A DNA stretch of 64,000 nt, taken from Halodurantibacterium flavum. Lineage in GTDB: Bacteria; Pseudomonadota; Alphaproteobacteria; Rhodobacterales; Rhodobacteraceae. Made by a program: the position numbers and the translations under genes. The notes below the pieces were generated by a model. The model did no database searches and was not told the origin of the DNA. It saw nothing but the letters and a program-made list of their open reading frames with translations. Below, piece by piece: positions 39,029 to 47,628 of the stretch (within the stretch, counting starts at the first letter, position 1; every line of letters begins with the position of its first letter). The stretch spans positions 62,001 to 126,000 of the forward strand of contig NZ_JBHUGH010000009.1 in NCBI RefSeq assembly GCF_042681825.1, read 5' to 3'.

Positions 39029-40152
39029 ACATCACCACCTCGTTCCGCCGCAGCCATGACATGGCCGGCAAGAAAATCCTGATGACCGTCGACGCGGTGG
39101 GCGGTGTCTGGCGCTATGCGATGGATCTGGCCGCGGGGCTGCGGGCCGCGGGCATGAACGTGGTCTTTGTGGGCTTCGGCCCCGAACCCACGGCGGCACA
39201 GCGGCAAGAGGCTGCCGCCTTGGGCTGCGTCGAATGGTGCGCCGCCCCGCTCGACTGGATGCTGGATGAGGAGGCGGGGCTTGATGCGGTGCCGGATCTT
39301 GTTTCACGGCTTGCGGACCTGCATCGGGTGGATCTGCTGCACCTCAACCTGCCGTCGCAGGCGGCGGGGCTTTCGGTGCCGCAGCCGGTCGTCACGGTGT
39401 CCCATTCCTGCGTCGTAAGCTGGTTCGCGGCGGTGCGCGAAACCGGCATCCCGCGCAGCTGGGACTGGCAGGCGCGGCGGAATGCCCTGGGCTTTGCCGC
39501 GGCGGATGCGGTTGTGGCGCCTTCGAACAGCCATGCGGCACTGATCGAGACCTGTTACGGCCCGATCAGGGGCCTGCGTATCGTCCCCAACGCCTCGCGC
39601 CTGACGGAGCGGCAGACGACGGCGGAGCCCTTTGTTCTCGCCGCCGGCCGCTGGTGGGACGAGGGCAAGAACGGGCGTGTTCTCGATGAAAGCGCGCCGC
39701 AGCTTGACTGGCCGCTTGTGATGGCCGGGGCCGCCCGGTCGCCGCGGGGCGAGGGGTTCGACATCCGGCATGCCGATCACCGGGGCGAACTCGGATATGC
39801 CGAAACCATCGGCCTGATGTCGCGCGCGGGCATCTTCGTTTCGCCCTCTCGCTATGAACCTTTCGGCCTTGCCGTTCTGGAGGCCGCGCGGAACGGGCTG
39901 CCGCTGGTCCTTGCCGATATCCCCACCTACCGGGAGCTTTGGGACGGCGCCGCGCGGTTCTTTCCACCGCAGGATGCCAACGCCCTGGCCGAAGTTGTCA
40001 ACGGTCTGATCGCCGCGCCCGAACGCCGTGCGACGCTGGGTCAGGCGGCGCGGCTGCGTTCGGCAGAATACCGCCCCGAACGGCAGGTCGAGGCGATGCT
40101 GCGCCTTTACGGCGATCTCTGCGCGACGACCGCGCCGGCGGGGGGGCGCTGA
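39025..40152 (+). CDS. Glycosyltransferase, GT4 family
   Basis: A 375-aa GT-B enzyme. The N-terminal glycine loop region reads ILMTVDAVGGVWRYAMDLAA and the acceptor-domain part AAADAVVAPSNSHAALIETC. The C-terminal donor domain has RIVPNASRL, FVLAAGRWWDEGKNGRVLDE and IFVSPSRYEPFGLAVLEAAR, the E-x7-E-type GT4 motif. The start overlaps the previous stop; ATG 39061 (MAGKKILM) is a possible internal start giving a tidier N-terminus. Donor and acceptor unknown. Confidence 0.88.
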   Translation: MNITTSFRRSHDMAGKKILMTVDAVGGVWRYAMDLAAGLRAAGMNVVFVGFGPEPTAAQRQEAAALGCVEWCAAPLDWMLDEEAGLDAVPDLVSRLADLHRVDLLHLNLPSQAAGLSVPQPVVTVSHSCVVSWFAAVRETGIPRSWDWQARRNALGFAAADAVVAPSNSHAALIETCYGPIRGLRIVPNASRLTERQTTAEPFVLAAGRWWDEGKNGRVLDESAPQLDWPLVMAGAARSPRGEGFDIRHADHRGELGYAETIGLMSRAGIFVSPSRYEPFGLAVLEAARNGLPLVLADIPTYRELWDGAARFFPPQDANALAEVVNGLIAAPERRATLGQAARLRSAEYRPERQVEAMLRLYGDLCATTAPAGGR

Positions 40153-40155
40153 CCA

Positions 40156-41259
40156 ATGCGATTTCTCTTCTACACCCATTCGCTCCGGTCCGACTGGAAC
40201 CACGGCAACGCCCATTTCCTGCGGGGGGTGATGCGCGATCTGGTGCGGCGCGGTCATGCCGTGCGCGCGCTGGAGCCCCATGACTCCTGGAGCCGCGAAA
40301 ACCTGATCCGCGACCGCGGCACTGTAGCCATCGACGAATTCGCCCGGGCCTATCCCGAACTGACCAGCGATATCCACGGCCCGGAATTCGACCATGAGGC
40401 AGCGCTTGCCGGGGCCGATGTGGTGGTTGTCCACGAATGGACCGATCCGGCGCTGGTGGCGCGTATCGGGCGGGCGCGCGCCGCCGGGGGGCGGTTCACG
40501 CTGCTCTTTCACGACACGCATCACCGGGCGGTCACGGCCGAGGGTGAGATCGGCGGGCTCGATCTGGACGGCTATGACGCGGTACTGGCCTTTGGCGAGA
40601 CGCTGCGCGAACGCTATCTTGCTGCGGGCTGGGGGACGCGGGTCTTTACCTGGCACGAGGCGGCGGATGACAGCCTTTTCCACCCCCTGCCGGATCAGGA
40701 GCCGGAATGCGATCTGGTCTGGATCGGCAACTGGGGCGATGACGAACGCAGCGCCGAACTGCATGAATTCCTGATCGGGCCCGCGCGGCGGCTGCGGTTG
40801 TCGTCGCGGGTGCACGGCGTGCGCTATCCAGACGCGGCGCTGGCGGCGCTGACGGACGCGGGGATCGACTATGCCGGATCGGTCGCGAATACGCGCGTGC
40901 CAGAGGTTTTTGCCCGCCATCGCGTCACCGTTCATGTACCCCGCCGCCCTTATGTTCAGGCTTTGCCGGGCATCCCCACGATCCGCGTGTTCGAGGCGCT
41001 TGCCTGCGGCATCCCGCTTGTCAGCGCTCCTTGGCTCGACGCGGAAGGGCTGTTTCGCCCAAGCGACTACCTGACAGCGCGGAACGGAGAAGAGATGGAG
41101 CGCCACCTGTCCGATCTGCTTGCCGATCCGGCGGCGCGGGCCGAACAGGCCGAACGCGGGCTGGCAACGATCCGGGCCCGGCACACCTGCCGCCACCGCG
41201 TCGAGGAGCTTCTGGCGATCCTTGCGGAGGTCGGCGCAACGGCAGAGGCAATCGCATGA
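40156..41259 (+). CDS. CgeB-like glycosyltransferase, copy 1
   Basis: A 367-aa protein of the CgeB/DUF3880 type. It starts MRFLFYTHSLRSDWNHGNAH and reads FLRGVMRDLVRRGHAVRALE, then ECDLVWIGNWGDDERSAELH. The C-terminal donor domain has TVHVPRRPYVQALPGIPTIR and VFEALACGIPLVSAPWLDAE, ending in SDYLTARNGEEMERHLSDLL. CgeB proteins were first linked to spore maturation in Bacillus but are widespread glycosyltransferases. First of three tandem paralogues in this operon; its stop overlaps the next start by ATGA. Confidence 0.82.
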   Translation: MRFLFYTHSLRSDWNHGNAHFLRGVMRDLVRRGHAVRALEPHDSWSRENLIRDRGTVAIDEFARAYPELTSDIHGPEFDHEAALAGADVVVVHEWTDPALVARIGRARAAGGRFTLLFHDTHHRAVTAEGEIGGLDLDGYDAVLAFGETLRERYLAAGWGTRVFTWHEAADDSLFHPLPDQEPECDLVWIGNWGDDERSAELHEFLIGPARRLRLSSRVHGVRYPDAALAALTDAGIDYAGSVANTRVPEVFARHRVTVHVPRRPYVQALPGIPTIRVFEALACGIPLVSAPWLDAEGLFRPSDYLTARNGEEMERHLSDLLADPAARAEQAERGLATIRARHTCRHRVEELLAILAEVGATAEAIA

Positions 41260-42359
41260 CGAGCATCGCGTTCTACGGCTCCAGTCTGCTTTCGTCCTAC
41301 TGGAACGGGGCGGCGACCTACTACCGGGGCATCCTGCGGGCCTTGGCCGCCCGTGGCTATGACATTACGTTTTACGAACCCGACGCCTTTGACCGACAGA
41401 AGCATCGCGATATCGACCCGCCTGACTGGTGCCGCGTCGTCGTCTATGCAGCGACGCCCGAGGGCCTGCGGGCAGCTGCCGCCGAGGCCGCGCAGGCCGG
41501 GATCGTCATCAAGGCAAGCGGCGTGGGCTATGAGGACGACCGCCTGCTGGCCGAGGTCATGGCTGCGGCCCGCCCCGGCGCGTTGCGCATCTTCTGGGAC
41601 GTCGATGCGCCCGCGACACTGGCCGAATTGCGGGACAACCCGGGCCACCCGCTGCGGCAGGTGCTGGCGGATCTCGATCTGGTGCTGACCTATGGCGGGG
41701 GCGATCCGGTCGTCGCGGCCTACCGGACACTCGGCGCGCGCGCCTGCGTGCCGGTCTATAACGCGCTCGACACCTCGACGCATTTTCCGGTGTCGCCGGA
41801 CCCGCGGTTTGCGGCCGATCTGGCCTTTCTCGGGAACCGCCTTCCGGACCGGGAGGCGCGGGTGCAGCAGTTCCTTTTCGCCCCCGCGCGCCACCTGCCT
41901 CAGATGCGCTTTCTGCTCGGCGGGTCGGGATGGGATGACGCGGGCCTGCCTGACAACCTGCGCCTTTTGGGTCATGTCCGAACGGCCGATCACAACGCCT
42001 TCAACTGCAGCCCCCGCATGGTGCTGAACATCGCGCGCGACAGCATGGCGGCGGTCGGCTTTTCCCCCGCGACCCGGGTGTTCGAGGCCGCCGGCGCAGG
42101 CGCCTGCCTGATCACCGATTATTGGGAAGGGATCGAGCTTTTCTTCAAACCCGGTGAGGAAATCCTCGTGGCGCGCGACGGGCAGGATGTCGTGGACCAT
42201 CTTGCCGCCATCACGCCCGAAGAGGCCCGGCAGATCGGCCAGCGCGCCCTGGCGCGGGTGCGCAGGGATCACAGCTATGATCAGCGCGCCGCCGAGGCCG
42301 ATACGCTCTTTCGCCGCCATGCGCCCGGGCCTGCCATCCTGCAGGGGGTCGCGCCATGA
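41256..42359 (+). CDS. CgeB-like glycosyltransferase, copy 2
   Basis: A 367-aa paralogue of its neighbours. N-terminus SIAFYGSSLLSSYWNGAATY, with GILRALAARGYDITFYEPDA. The central part has RIFWDVDAPATLAELRDNPG and LVLTYGGGDPVVAAYRTLGA, a conserved CgeB feature, and LAFLGNRLPDREARVQQFLF. The donor-domain tail reads SPATRVFEAAGAGACLITDY followed by WEGIELFF. The start is ATG 41256 within the previous stop; the longer frame upstream is a shadow of copy 1. It differs enough from copies 1 and 3 that different linkages are likely. Confidence 0.84.
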   Translation: MTSIAFYGSSLLSSYWNGAATYYRGILRALAARGYDITFYEPDAFDRQKHRDIDPPDWCRVVVYAATPEGLRAAAAEAAQAGIVIKASGVGYEDDRLLAEVMAAARPGALRIFWDVDAPATLAELRDNPGHPLRQVLADLDLVLTYGGGDPVVAAYRTLGARACVPVYNALDTSTHFPVSPDPRFAADLAFLGNRLPDREARVQQFLFAPARHLPQMRFLLGGSGWDDAGLPDNLRLLGHVRTADHNAFNCSPRMVLNIARDSMAAVGFSPATRVFEAAGAGACLITDYWEGIELFFKPGEEILVARDGQDVVDHLAAITPEEARQIGQRALARVRRDHSYDQRAAEADTLFRRHAPGPAILQGVAP

Positions 42360-43450
42360 CCTACGATCTTGTCTTTGTCGGCCTGTCGCTGTCGTCTTCC
42401 TGGGGGAACGGCCATGCGACGACCTACCGTGCGCTGTTGCGCGGGCTGCACGGGGCGGGGCAGCGCGTGCTGTTCCTCGAACGCGACGTCCCCTGGTATG
42501 CCGGGAACCGTGATCTTGCCGCGCCCGATTTCTGCGACCTCGCGCTTTACGACAGTGTCGAGGGGCTGATCCGGGACCATGCAGAGACGATGCGCAGCGC
42601 GGGAAGCGTTGTCATCGGGTCCTATGTGCCCGAAGGGCAGGCGGTGATCGACGCGGTGGCGGCGCTCCGGCCCCGGCAGCTTTGTTTTTACGACATCGAC
42701 ACGCCCGTCACCATGCAGCTGCTGCGCGGCGGGGATGAGACATGGCTCGCGCGGCGGCAGGTGCCGGTCTTCGACATCTATTTCTCCTTTGCGGGCGGCG
42801 AGGTTCTGGACCGGTTGGAACGCGAATACGGGGCAGGGCGGGCCGAGGCGCTCTATTGCTCGGTCGATGCGGATCACTACCGCCGCGACGGGTCCGGGAC
42901 GCCGCGGTGGGATATGGGTTATCTCGGCACCTATAGCGACGACCGCCAGCCCAAGCTGGAGGCGCTGCTTCTGGAGCCCGCGCGGCAGTTGCCGGAAATG
43001 CGGTTCGTCGTCGCCGGGTCGCAATATCCGGACGGCATCGACTGGCCAGCGAATGTCGAACGGATCGCCCATCTGCCGCCCGCCGATCATCCGGCGTTCT
43101 ACCGCAGCCAGCGCTTCACGCTCAATGTCACGCGTGCCGATATGGTGGCGGCGGGCTGGTCGCCCAGTGTGCGGCTATTCGAGGCGGCCGCCTGCGGCAC
43201 CCCGATCATCAGCGACCATTGGCGCGGGCTCGACAGCCTTTTGCCAGAGGATGAGGCGGTTCTGATCGCCAGGGAAACGGACGACGTGATCCGGTTCCTG
43301 ACCACGATGGACGAGGCGCAACGGCAGCGGATCGCAGACCGGGCCGAAGCGATCATCCGGGACCAGCATACAGGCGCGGCGCGCGCGCGGCAGATGCTTG
43401 CCGCGCTGACGCCCGCCCTACCGAAACTGCATTCAGCGGGAGGAGCATGA
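42356..43450 (+). CDS. CgeB-like glycosyltransferase, copy 3
   Basis: A 364-aa paralogue. N-terminus LVFVGLSLSSSWGNGHATTY and LLRGLHGAGQRVLFLERDVP. Central part LCFYDIDTPVTMQLLRGGDE and VFDIYFSFAGGEVLDRLERE. Then MGYLGTYSDDRQPKLEALLL and a donor-domain end GWSPSVRLFEAAACGTPIIS followed by DHWRGLDSLL. It overlaps copy 2 by ATGA and ends 1 bp before the decarboxylase gene. Copies 2 and 3 share more of their layout with each other than with copy 1. Confidence 0.84.
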   Translation: MTYDLVFVGLSLSSSWGNGHATTYRALLRGLHGAGQRVLFLERDVPWYAGNRDLAAPDFCDLALYDSVEGLIRDHAETMRSAGSVVIGSYVPEGQAVIDAVAALRPRQLCFYDIDTPVTMQLLRGGDETWLARRQVPVFDIYFSFAGGEVLDRLEREYGAGRAEALYCSVDADHYRRDGSGTPRWDMGYLGTYSDDRQPKLEALLLEPARQLPEMRFVVAGSQYPDGIDWPANVERIAHLPPADHPAFYRSQRFTLNVTRADMVAAGWSPSVRLFEAAACGTPIISDHWRGLDSLLPEDEAVLIARETDDVIRFLTTMDEAQRQRIADRAEAIIRDQHTGAARARQMLAALTPALPKLHSAGGA

Positions 43451-43451
43451 G

Positions 43452-44474
43452 ATGCGCGACCATATCGACGGAACGGACGAAGAGCGGCGGCTGAACATTC
43501 TGGTCGCGGGTGGCGCCGGGTTCATCGGCTCGCATCTTTGCGATGCGCTGCTGGGGCAGGGGCATCGTGTGGTCTGCCTCGACAGCTTTCTGACCGGCTC
43601 CCGCGCCAATCTGGAGCCGCTGCGCAACCACCCGGATTTCAGCCTGATCGAGCAGGATGTCTGCACCCCCGTCGATCCCGGGATTCAGCTGGACAGGGTC
43701 TACAACCTTGCCTGCCCGGCCTCGCCACCCCGCTATCAGGCGGACCCGGTGCATACGATGATGACCTGCATCAGCGGGACGGGCAACCTGATGCGGCTTG
43801 CGGGAGAGCATGGCGCGCGGTTTCTTCAGGCCTCGACCAGCGAGGTCTACGGCGACCCCGAGCGGCATCCCCAGCAAGAGGATTACTGGGGCAACGTCAA
43901 CTGCACCGGCCCCCGCGCCTGTTATGACGAGGGCAAGCGCGCCGCCGAGGCGCTGTGTTTCGACTGGCTGCGTGCCGGCAAGGGCGATGTGCGGGTGGCG
44001 CGTATCTTCAACACCTATGGGCCCAGGATGCAGCCGGATGACGGTCGGATCGTGTCGAACTTTCTGGTTCAGGCGCTGCGGGGCGAACCGCTCACTGTCT
44101 ATGGCGCGGGGGATCAGACACGCTCGTTCTGCTTTGTGACCGATCTCGTCGCGGGCCTCATGGCACTGATGGAGGTGAACCCGAACCCGGGCCAGCCGGT
44201 CAATCTGGGCAATCCGGGCGAATTCACCGTGATCGAGCTGGCTCGGATGGTGCAGGAACTTACTGCCGCCTCATCGCCCATCGTTCACCGCCCGCTGCCG
44301 ACCGACGATCCCCGCCGCCGGCGCCCCGATATCGGCCGCGCTGCCGAGCTGTTGAACTGGGCGCCGCGCGTCCCGCTGGCCGAGGGGCTGCGGGAGACCG
44401 CCGCCTGGTTCGCGCTTACGCTGGGCCGCGACCTGCCGCAGGCACCCGCGGCGCCGGTCCTCGTCCGGGCCTGA
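43452..44474 (+). CDS. UDP-glucuronate decarboxylase (UDP-xylose synthase)-like
   Basis: A 340-aa extended SDR that would convert UDP-glucuronate to UDP-xylose. ILVAGGAGFIGSHLCDALLG is the NAD motif. YNLACPASPPRYQADPVHTM, FLQASTSEVYGDPERHPQQE, YWGNVNCTGPRACYDEGKRA (Tyr and Lys of the active site) and ARIFNTYGPRMQPDDGRIVS are near-diagnostic of the UXS family. Last gene of the operon. It implies that one of the upstream transferases uses UDP-xylose, consistent with a xylosidase-like domain in the fusion protein. A source of UDP-glucuronate (Ugd) is not in the window. Confidence 0.87.
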   Translation: MRDHIDGTDEERRLNILVAGGAGFIGSHLCDALLGQGHRVVCLDSFLTGSRANLEPLRNHPDFSLIEQDVCTPVDPGIQLDRVYNLACPASPPRYQADPVHTMMTCISGTGNLMRLAGEHGARFLQASTSEVYGDPERHPQQEDYWGNVNCTGPRACYDEGKRAAEALCFDWLRAGKGDVRVARIFNTYGPRMQPDDGRIVSNFLVQALRGEPLTVYGAGDQTRSFCFVTDLVAGLMALMEVNPNPGQPVNLGNPGEFTVIELARMVQELTAASSPIVHRPLPTDDPRRRRPDIGRAAELLNWAPRVPLAEGLRETAAWFALTLGRDLPQAPAAPVLVRA

Positions 44475-44505
44475 GCGACTGCCGCCCCCGCACCGGCGGG
44501 GGTGG

Positions 44506-45021
44506 TCATTCGTCCCGTGAGGCAGCCTTTTCGTGACCCTTCTCATGGTTCTTGATCGCCCCCGAAAGTCCCCGCAGCAGCCACAGCACCACGACCGCCA
44601 GAACCGCTGCCATCAGCGCCAGCAGGATACGCCCCGACCCGCAGGCAAGACCCACGGACCCGGCAAGCCACATGCCGGCGCCGGTGGTCAGGCCCTGCAC
44701 CCGGCCCCCCGACGTGATGATCGATCCCGCCGCCAGAAAGGCCACCCCCGCCGTGACCGCCTCGATCAGGCGCAGGGGGTCGGTCTGCAGTTCGGACCGG
44801 TCATGCACCTCGACCGTCATCAGCTCGAACGCGATCAGCGTAAAGAGACAGGCGGCAAGCGAGACGAGGATATGGGTCCGCAACCCGGCGGCCCGGGCAT
44901 GAAACTCGCGCTCCAGCCCGATCAGGGCGCCCAGGATGACGGCGGCGAGCATCCGCACGACGACCGTTTCGGGGGGTGTGGCAAAGGGTGAGCGGAAATC
45001 GGTCAGAAGGGCTTCGAGCAT
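44506..45021 (-). CDS. MgtC/SapB-family membrane protein
   Basis: A 171-aa membrane protein. The family motif is LAAVILGALIGLEREFHARA, with AGLRTHILVSLAACLFTLIA, VTAGVAFLAAGSIITSGGRV and LTTGAGMWLAGSVGLACGSG, covering about four to five helices. The longer C-terminal ACT-like part of Salmonella MgtC is absent, making this the short SapB-like form. A GGAAC-N16-TGTT site lies 32 bp before the start on the same strand, predicting EcfG control. It converges with the glycan operon. Confidence 0.9.
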   Translation of the reverse strand: MLEALLTDFRSPFATPPETVVVRMLAAVILGALIGLEREFHARAAGLRTHILVSLAACLFTLIAFELMTVEVHDRSELQTDPLRLIEAVTAGVAFLAAGSIITSGGRVQGLTTGAGMWLAGSVGLACGSGRILLALMAAVLAVVVLWLLRGLSGAIKNHEKGHEKAASRDE

Positions 45022-45052
45022 GTCCTGCGCCGTTACAGAGGTGTCACATCAG

Positions 45053-45077
45053 AACACGGGCGGTGCCGCGCGGTTCC
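45053..45077 (-). promoter_or_regulatory. Candidate EcfG-type promoter for the mgtC-like gene
   Basis: On the minus strand GGAAC (45077-45073), a 16-nt spacer, TGTT (45056-45053); predicted leader about 25 nt. Confidence 0.5.
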
Positions 45078-45205
45078 GTCGCGGGCCGCTGTCGCCCAAG
45101 GCTTTCTCACGCCTCTGCGACATGGTGCGCATATGGCTTTGATTGCGCCCCCCGCGATGATAGGTGGGCAGTGACAGGTGCTGGCGCGGGTCACAGGGGG
45201 AACTG

Positions 45206-45805
45206 ATGCAGAAAAAGGTCAATCCGCTGGTCAAGATGGCGCTCGAATTCGGGCCGGTGCTGGCGTTCTTCGTGGGCTATCTGGTGGTGCGCGACGATGT
45301 CTTTGTGATTGGCGGACGGGCCTATGACGGGTTCATCGTGGTGACGGCGGCGTTCATACCGCTCATGCTGGTCTGCACGGGCATCCTGTGGCGGCTGTCG
45401 GGGCATCTGTCGCGGATGCAGCTCATGACGGCGATTCTGGTCGTGGTGTTCGGCGGGCTTTCGGTCTGGCTGAACGACGAAAGGTTCTTCAAGGTCAAGC
45501 CGACGATCATCTACCTGTTCTTCGCCGGCGTTCTTGGTCTGGGGCTGCTGCGCGGACAGTCCTGGCTGCAATATGTGATGGAGGGGATGATGCCCCTTCA
45601 ACCGCAGGGCTGGATGATCCTGACGCGGCGGCTGATGCTGTTCTTCGTCGGGCTCGCCCTTGCGAATGAGGTGATCTGGCGCACGATGTCCACCGATGTC
45701 TGGGTGAACTTCAAGACCTTTGGCCTGCCGGTCGCCATGTTCCTGTTCTTCATGGCGCAGTCGCGCCTGATGGACAGCCACGGCATCAAGGAAGAGAAGG
45801 AATAG
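45206..45805 (+). CDS. Inner membrane septation protein YciB/IspA family
   Basis: A 199-aa, five-to-six-helix membrane protein: VKMALEFGPVLAFFVGYLVV, LVCTGILWRLSGHLSRMQLM, GLSVWLNDERFFKVKPTIIY, and LANEVIWRTMSTDVWVNFKT, the strongest YciB signature. The start is ATG 45206, since the upstream extension is unlike the family. The GGGGGAACTG just upstream serves as ribosome site. YciB influences cell-envelope integrity and septation in Enterobacteria; the alphaproteobacterial role is unproven. Confidence 0.9.
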   Translation: MQKKVNPLVKMALEFGPVLAFFVGYLVVRDDVFVIGGRAYDGFIVVTAAFIPLMLVCTGILWRLSGHLSRMQLMTAILVVVFGGLSVWLNDERFFKVKPTIIYLFFAGVLGLGLLRGQSWLQYVMEGMMPLQPQGWMILTRRLMLFFVGLALANEVIWRTMSTDVWVNFKTFGLPVAMFLFFMAQSRLMDSHGIKEEKE

Positions 45806-45822
45806 GGGGCCGCGCGGCCCCC
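45805..45822. terminator. Perfect GC palindrome between convergent genes
   Basis: GGGGGCCGCGCGGCCCCC starts at the last base of the yciB stop and lies between yciB and the convergent GST gene. Could terminate both, although no T-tract is present. Confidence 0.4.
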
Positions 45823-45850
45823 GGTCCTTCGCCTGGTCGCCCGGTCCGGT

Positions 45851-46555
45851 TCAGCGTTTGCCGAACAGGACCTGCTGCGCCTTCTTGTCGGCGTTGATAT
45901 TGGCGCGCTTTTCCTCGGCCACGGCCTTGCCGCGCTGGAAACCGGGACGCGCGGCCAGTTCGTCCAGCCAGCGGCTCAGGTTCGGCTTGTCGTCCAGCGT
46001 CTGTTCCTGACCTTCCCAAAGGCACGCCCAGGGCCAGATCGCAAAATCGGCGATCGACAGGAAATCCCCCGCCACATAGGCGTTCTGCGCCAGTTGCCGG
46101 TCAAGCACGCCGTAAAGCCGCGCGACCTCGTTCCGGTAGCGGTTCTTGGCATAGGGCAGGTCGTTTGGCGGGTCCATCGCCGGCGCGTATTTGAGGAAGT
46201 GATGCGCCTGACCCGCCATCGGGCCGACGCCGCCCATCTGCCACATCAGCCATTGTTCCACGGCCACACGCTCACGCTCGGAACTGCCGCCGAACCGGCC
46301 GGTCTTGCGGGCGAGATATTGCAGGATCGCGCCGCTTTCAAAGATCGACAGCGGCTCTCCGTCGGGGCCGTCCGGGTCGGTGATCGCGGGCATCCGGTTG
46401 TTCGGCGCGATCCTGAGGAAATCGGGGGCGAACTGTTCGCCCGCGCCGATATTGATCAGATGGACGGAATAGGGCAGGCCCATTTCTTCCAGCGCGATGG
46501 TGATCTTCCAGCCGTTGGGCGTGGGCCAGTAAAAAAGGTCGATCGGTTGGGTCAT
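45851..46555 (-). CDS. Glutathione S-transferase, YfcG-like
   Basis: A 234-aa GST. The thioredoxin-like N-terminal domain reads IDLFYWPTPNGWKITIALEE, NNRMPAITDPDG and LSIFESGAILQYLARKTGRF (glutathione-binding ES). The C-terminal helical domain has MGGVGPMAGQAHHFLKYAP and FLSIADFAIWPWACLWEGQE. The NGWK segment is typical of YfcG-type disulfide-bond reductases. AAGGAG stands 8 nt before the ATG. Physiological substrate unknown. Confidence 0.9.
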   Translation of the reverse strand: MTQPIDLFYWPTPNGWKITIALEEMGLPYSVHLINIGAGEQFAPDFLRIAPNNRMPAITDPDGPDGEPLSIFESGAILQYLARKTGRFGGSSERERVAVEQWLMWQMGGVGPMAGQAHHFLKYAPAMDPPNDLPYAKNRYRNEVARLYGVLDRQLAQNAYVAGDFLSIADFAIWPWACLWEGQEQTLDDKPNLSRWLDELAARPGFQRGKAVAEEKRANINADKKAQQVLFGKR

Positions 46556-46580
46556 GTGCAGCTCTCCTTAGCCGCCTCTA

Positions 46581-47495
46581 TCATGAGGCTTTGCGACCCA
46601 AGGGCAAGGGCGGGATCGCAAGAAGCCGCGCGCGGGGCGCAGGCTCGGCGGGAAGAAGCGCGCGCAGGCGCGCAAGGGGCAGCGGATCGTCCGACAAGAG
46701 CGCGCGGTAAAGGCCAAAGACCCCGGGGCGGAGATAGCCGCTCCAATGACAGACGGGGGCGGGGGGCGCGATGCGGAATCCGGCTGTCCGCAACGCGGAC
46801 AGAAGGCGCGGGTCGTCCAGCGGCAGGTCAAGCCAGCGGTGCGGCGCGTCGGTCAGCCCGCGCCCCAGCACCCGGTCCAGCGGACACGGCGCGGGCAAGA
46901 GCATCTCGGCCAGCGCGTCGAAGAGCGCGTTTTCGCGGCCCGTCACATTCACGAACTCGGCCCGCCGGCCCGCCGGTGTGACCAGGGCCGCGCGCGCCTC
47001 GTTGCGATAGCTCGCGGCGGCAAGCAGGATCATCCGCGCGGCCGCGCCGGCCTCAAGCCCGTCCAGCGCGGCCAGCGCCACCCGCACGCCCAGGCTATGC
47101 GCAACCATGTGAACGGGCCGGCCCGGGGGCACCGCCTGCAACAGCCGCGACAGCGCCCGCCCGGCCGCTTGCGCCCGCCCATGGACCCTGTCCAGGCGTC
47201 CGCAGCCATCCCAGCCAAAGGCAAGGCCAAGCGGCCCGCCCGTTTCGCGGATGCCGAGCCTGCGCGGCCAGGACACCGTGCGCAGCAGGCCCCGTTCGGG
47301 CGCCGCGGCAAAGATATGACGATGCGGGTCGTTGCCGGGGCCGAACGGGCTGTAGCGGAAACCGTGGATCATCACGATGACCGGGGCGCCGGGGTCCAGC
47401 CGGGCCAGATGCGCGCCAAGGCTTTGGCGGGCGCATCCGCCTGACGCATCCCGCAGCGTCCCGTCCTTGTGGAGATTCACCGGCAGTAGGGGCAT
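46581..47495 (-). CDS. Alpha/beta hydrolase
   Basis: A 304-aa protein with the hydrolase fold. The oxyanion strand is APVIVMIHGFRYSPFGPGND and the nucleophile elbow is VHMVAHSLGVRVALAALDG (Ser in HSLG). A late His may lie in LTDAPHRWLDLPLDDPRLL. No signal peptide. The start is uncertain: ATG 47493-47495 (MPLLPVNLHK) is preferred, with ATG 47516 and a longer frame as alternatives. The Arg/Ala/Pro-rich C-terminus is poorly conserved. Substrate unknown. Confidence 0.75.
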   Translation of the reverse strand: MPLLPVNLHKDGTLRDASGGCARQSLGAHLARLDPGAPVIVMIHGFRYSPFGPGNDPHRHIFAAAPERGLLRTVSWPRRLGIRETGGPLGLAFGWDGCGRLDRVHGRAQAAGRALSRLLQAVPPGRPVHMVAHSLGVRVALAALDGLEAGAAARMILLAAASYRNEARAALVTPAGRRAEFVNVTGRENALFDALAEMLLPAPCPLDRVLGRGLTDAPHRWLDLPLDDPRLLSALRTAGFRIAPPAPVCHWSGYLRPGVFGLYRALLSDDPLPLARLRALLPAEPAPRARLLAIPPLPLGRKAS

Positions 47496-47628
47496 GTCCC
47501 GCGGCCCTCGCAACATATGGCGGTGGAATAGGGGCCGCGGGCAACACTGAGGTGACCGGTGCATGAACCCTTGGTGACGGGGGCGATCTTCTGCCTGTTG
47601 ACGCGACGCGCGGCGGGGTCTATCGCGG

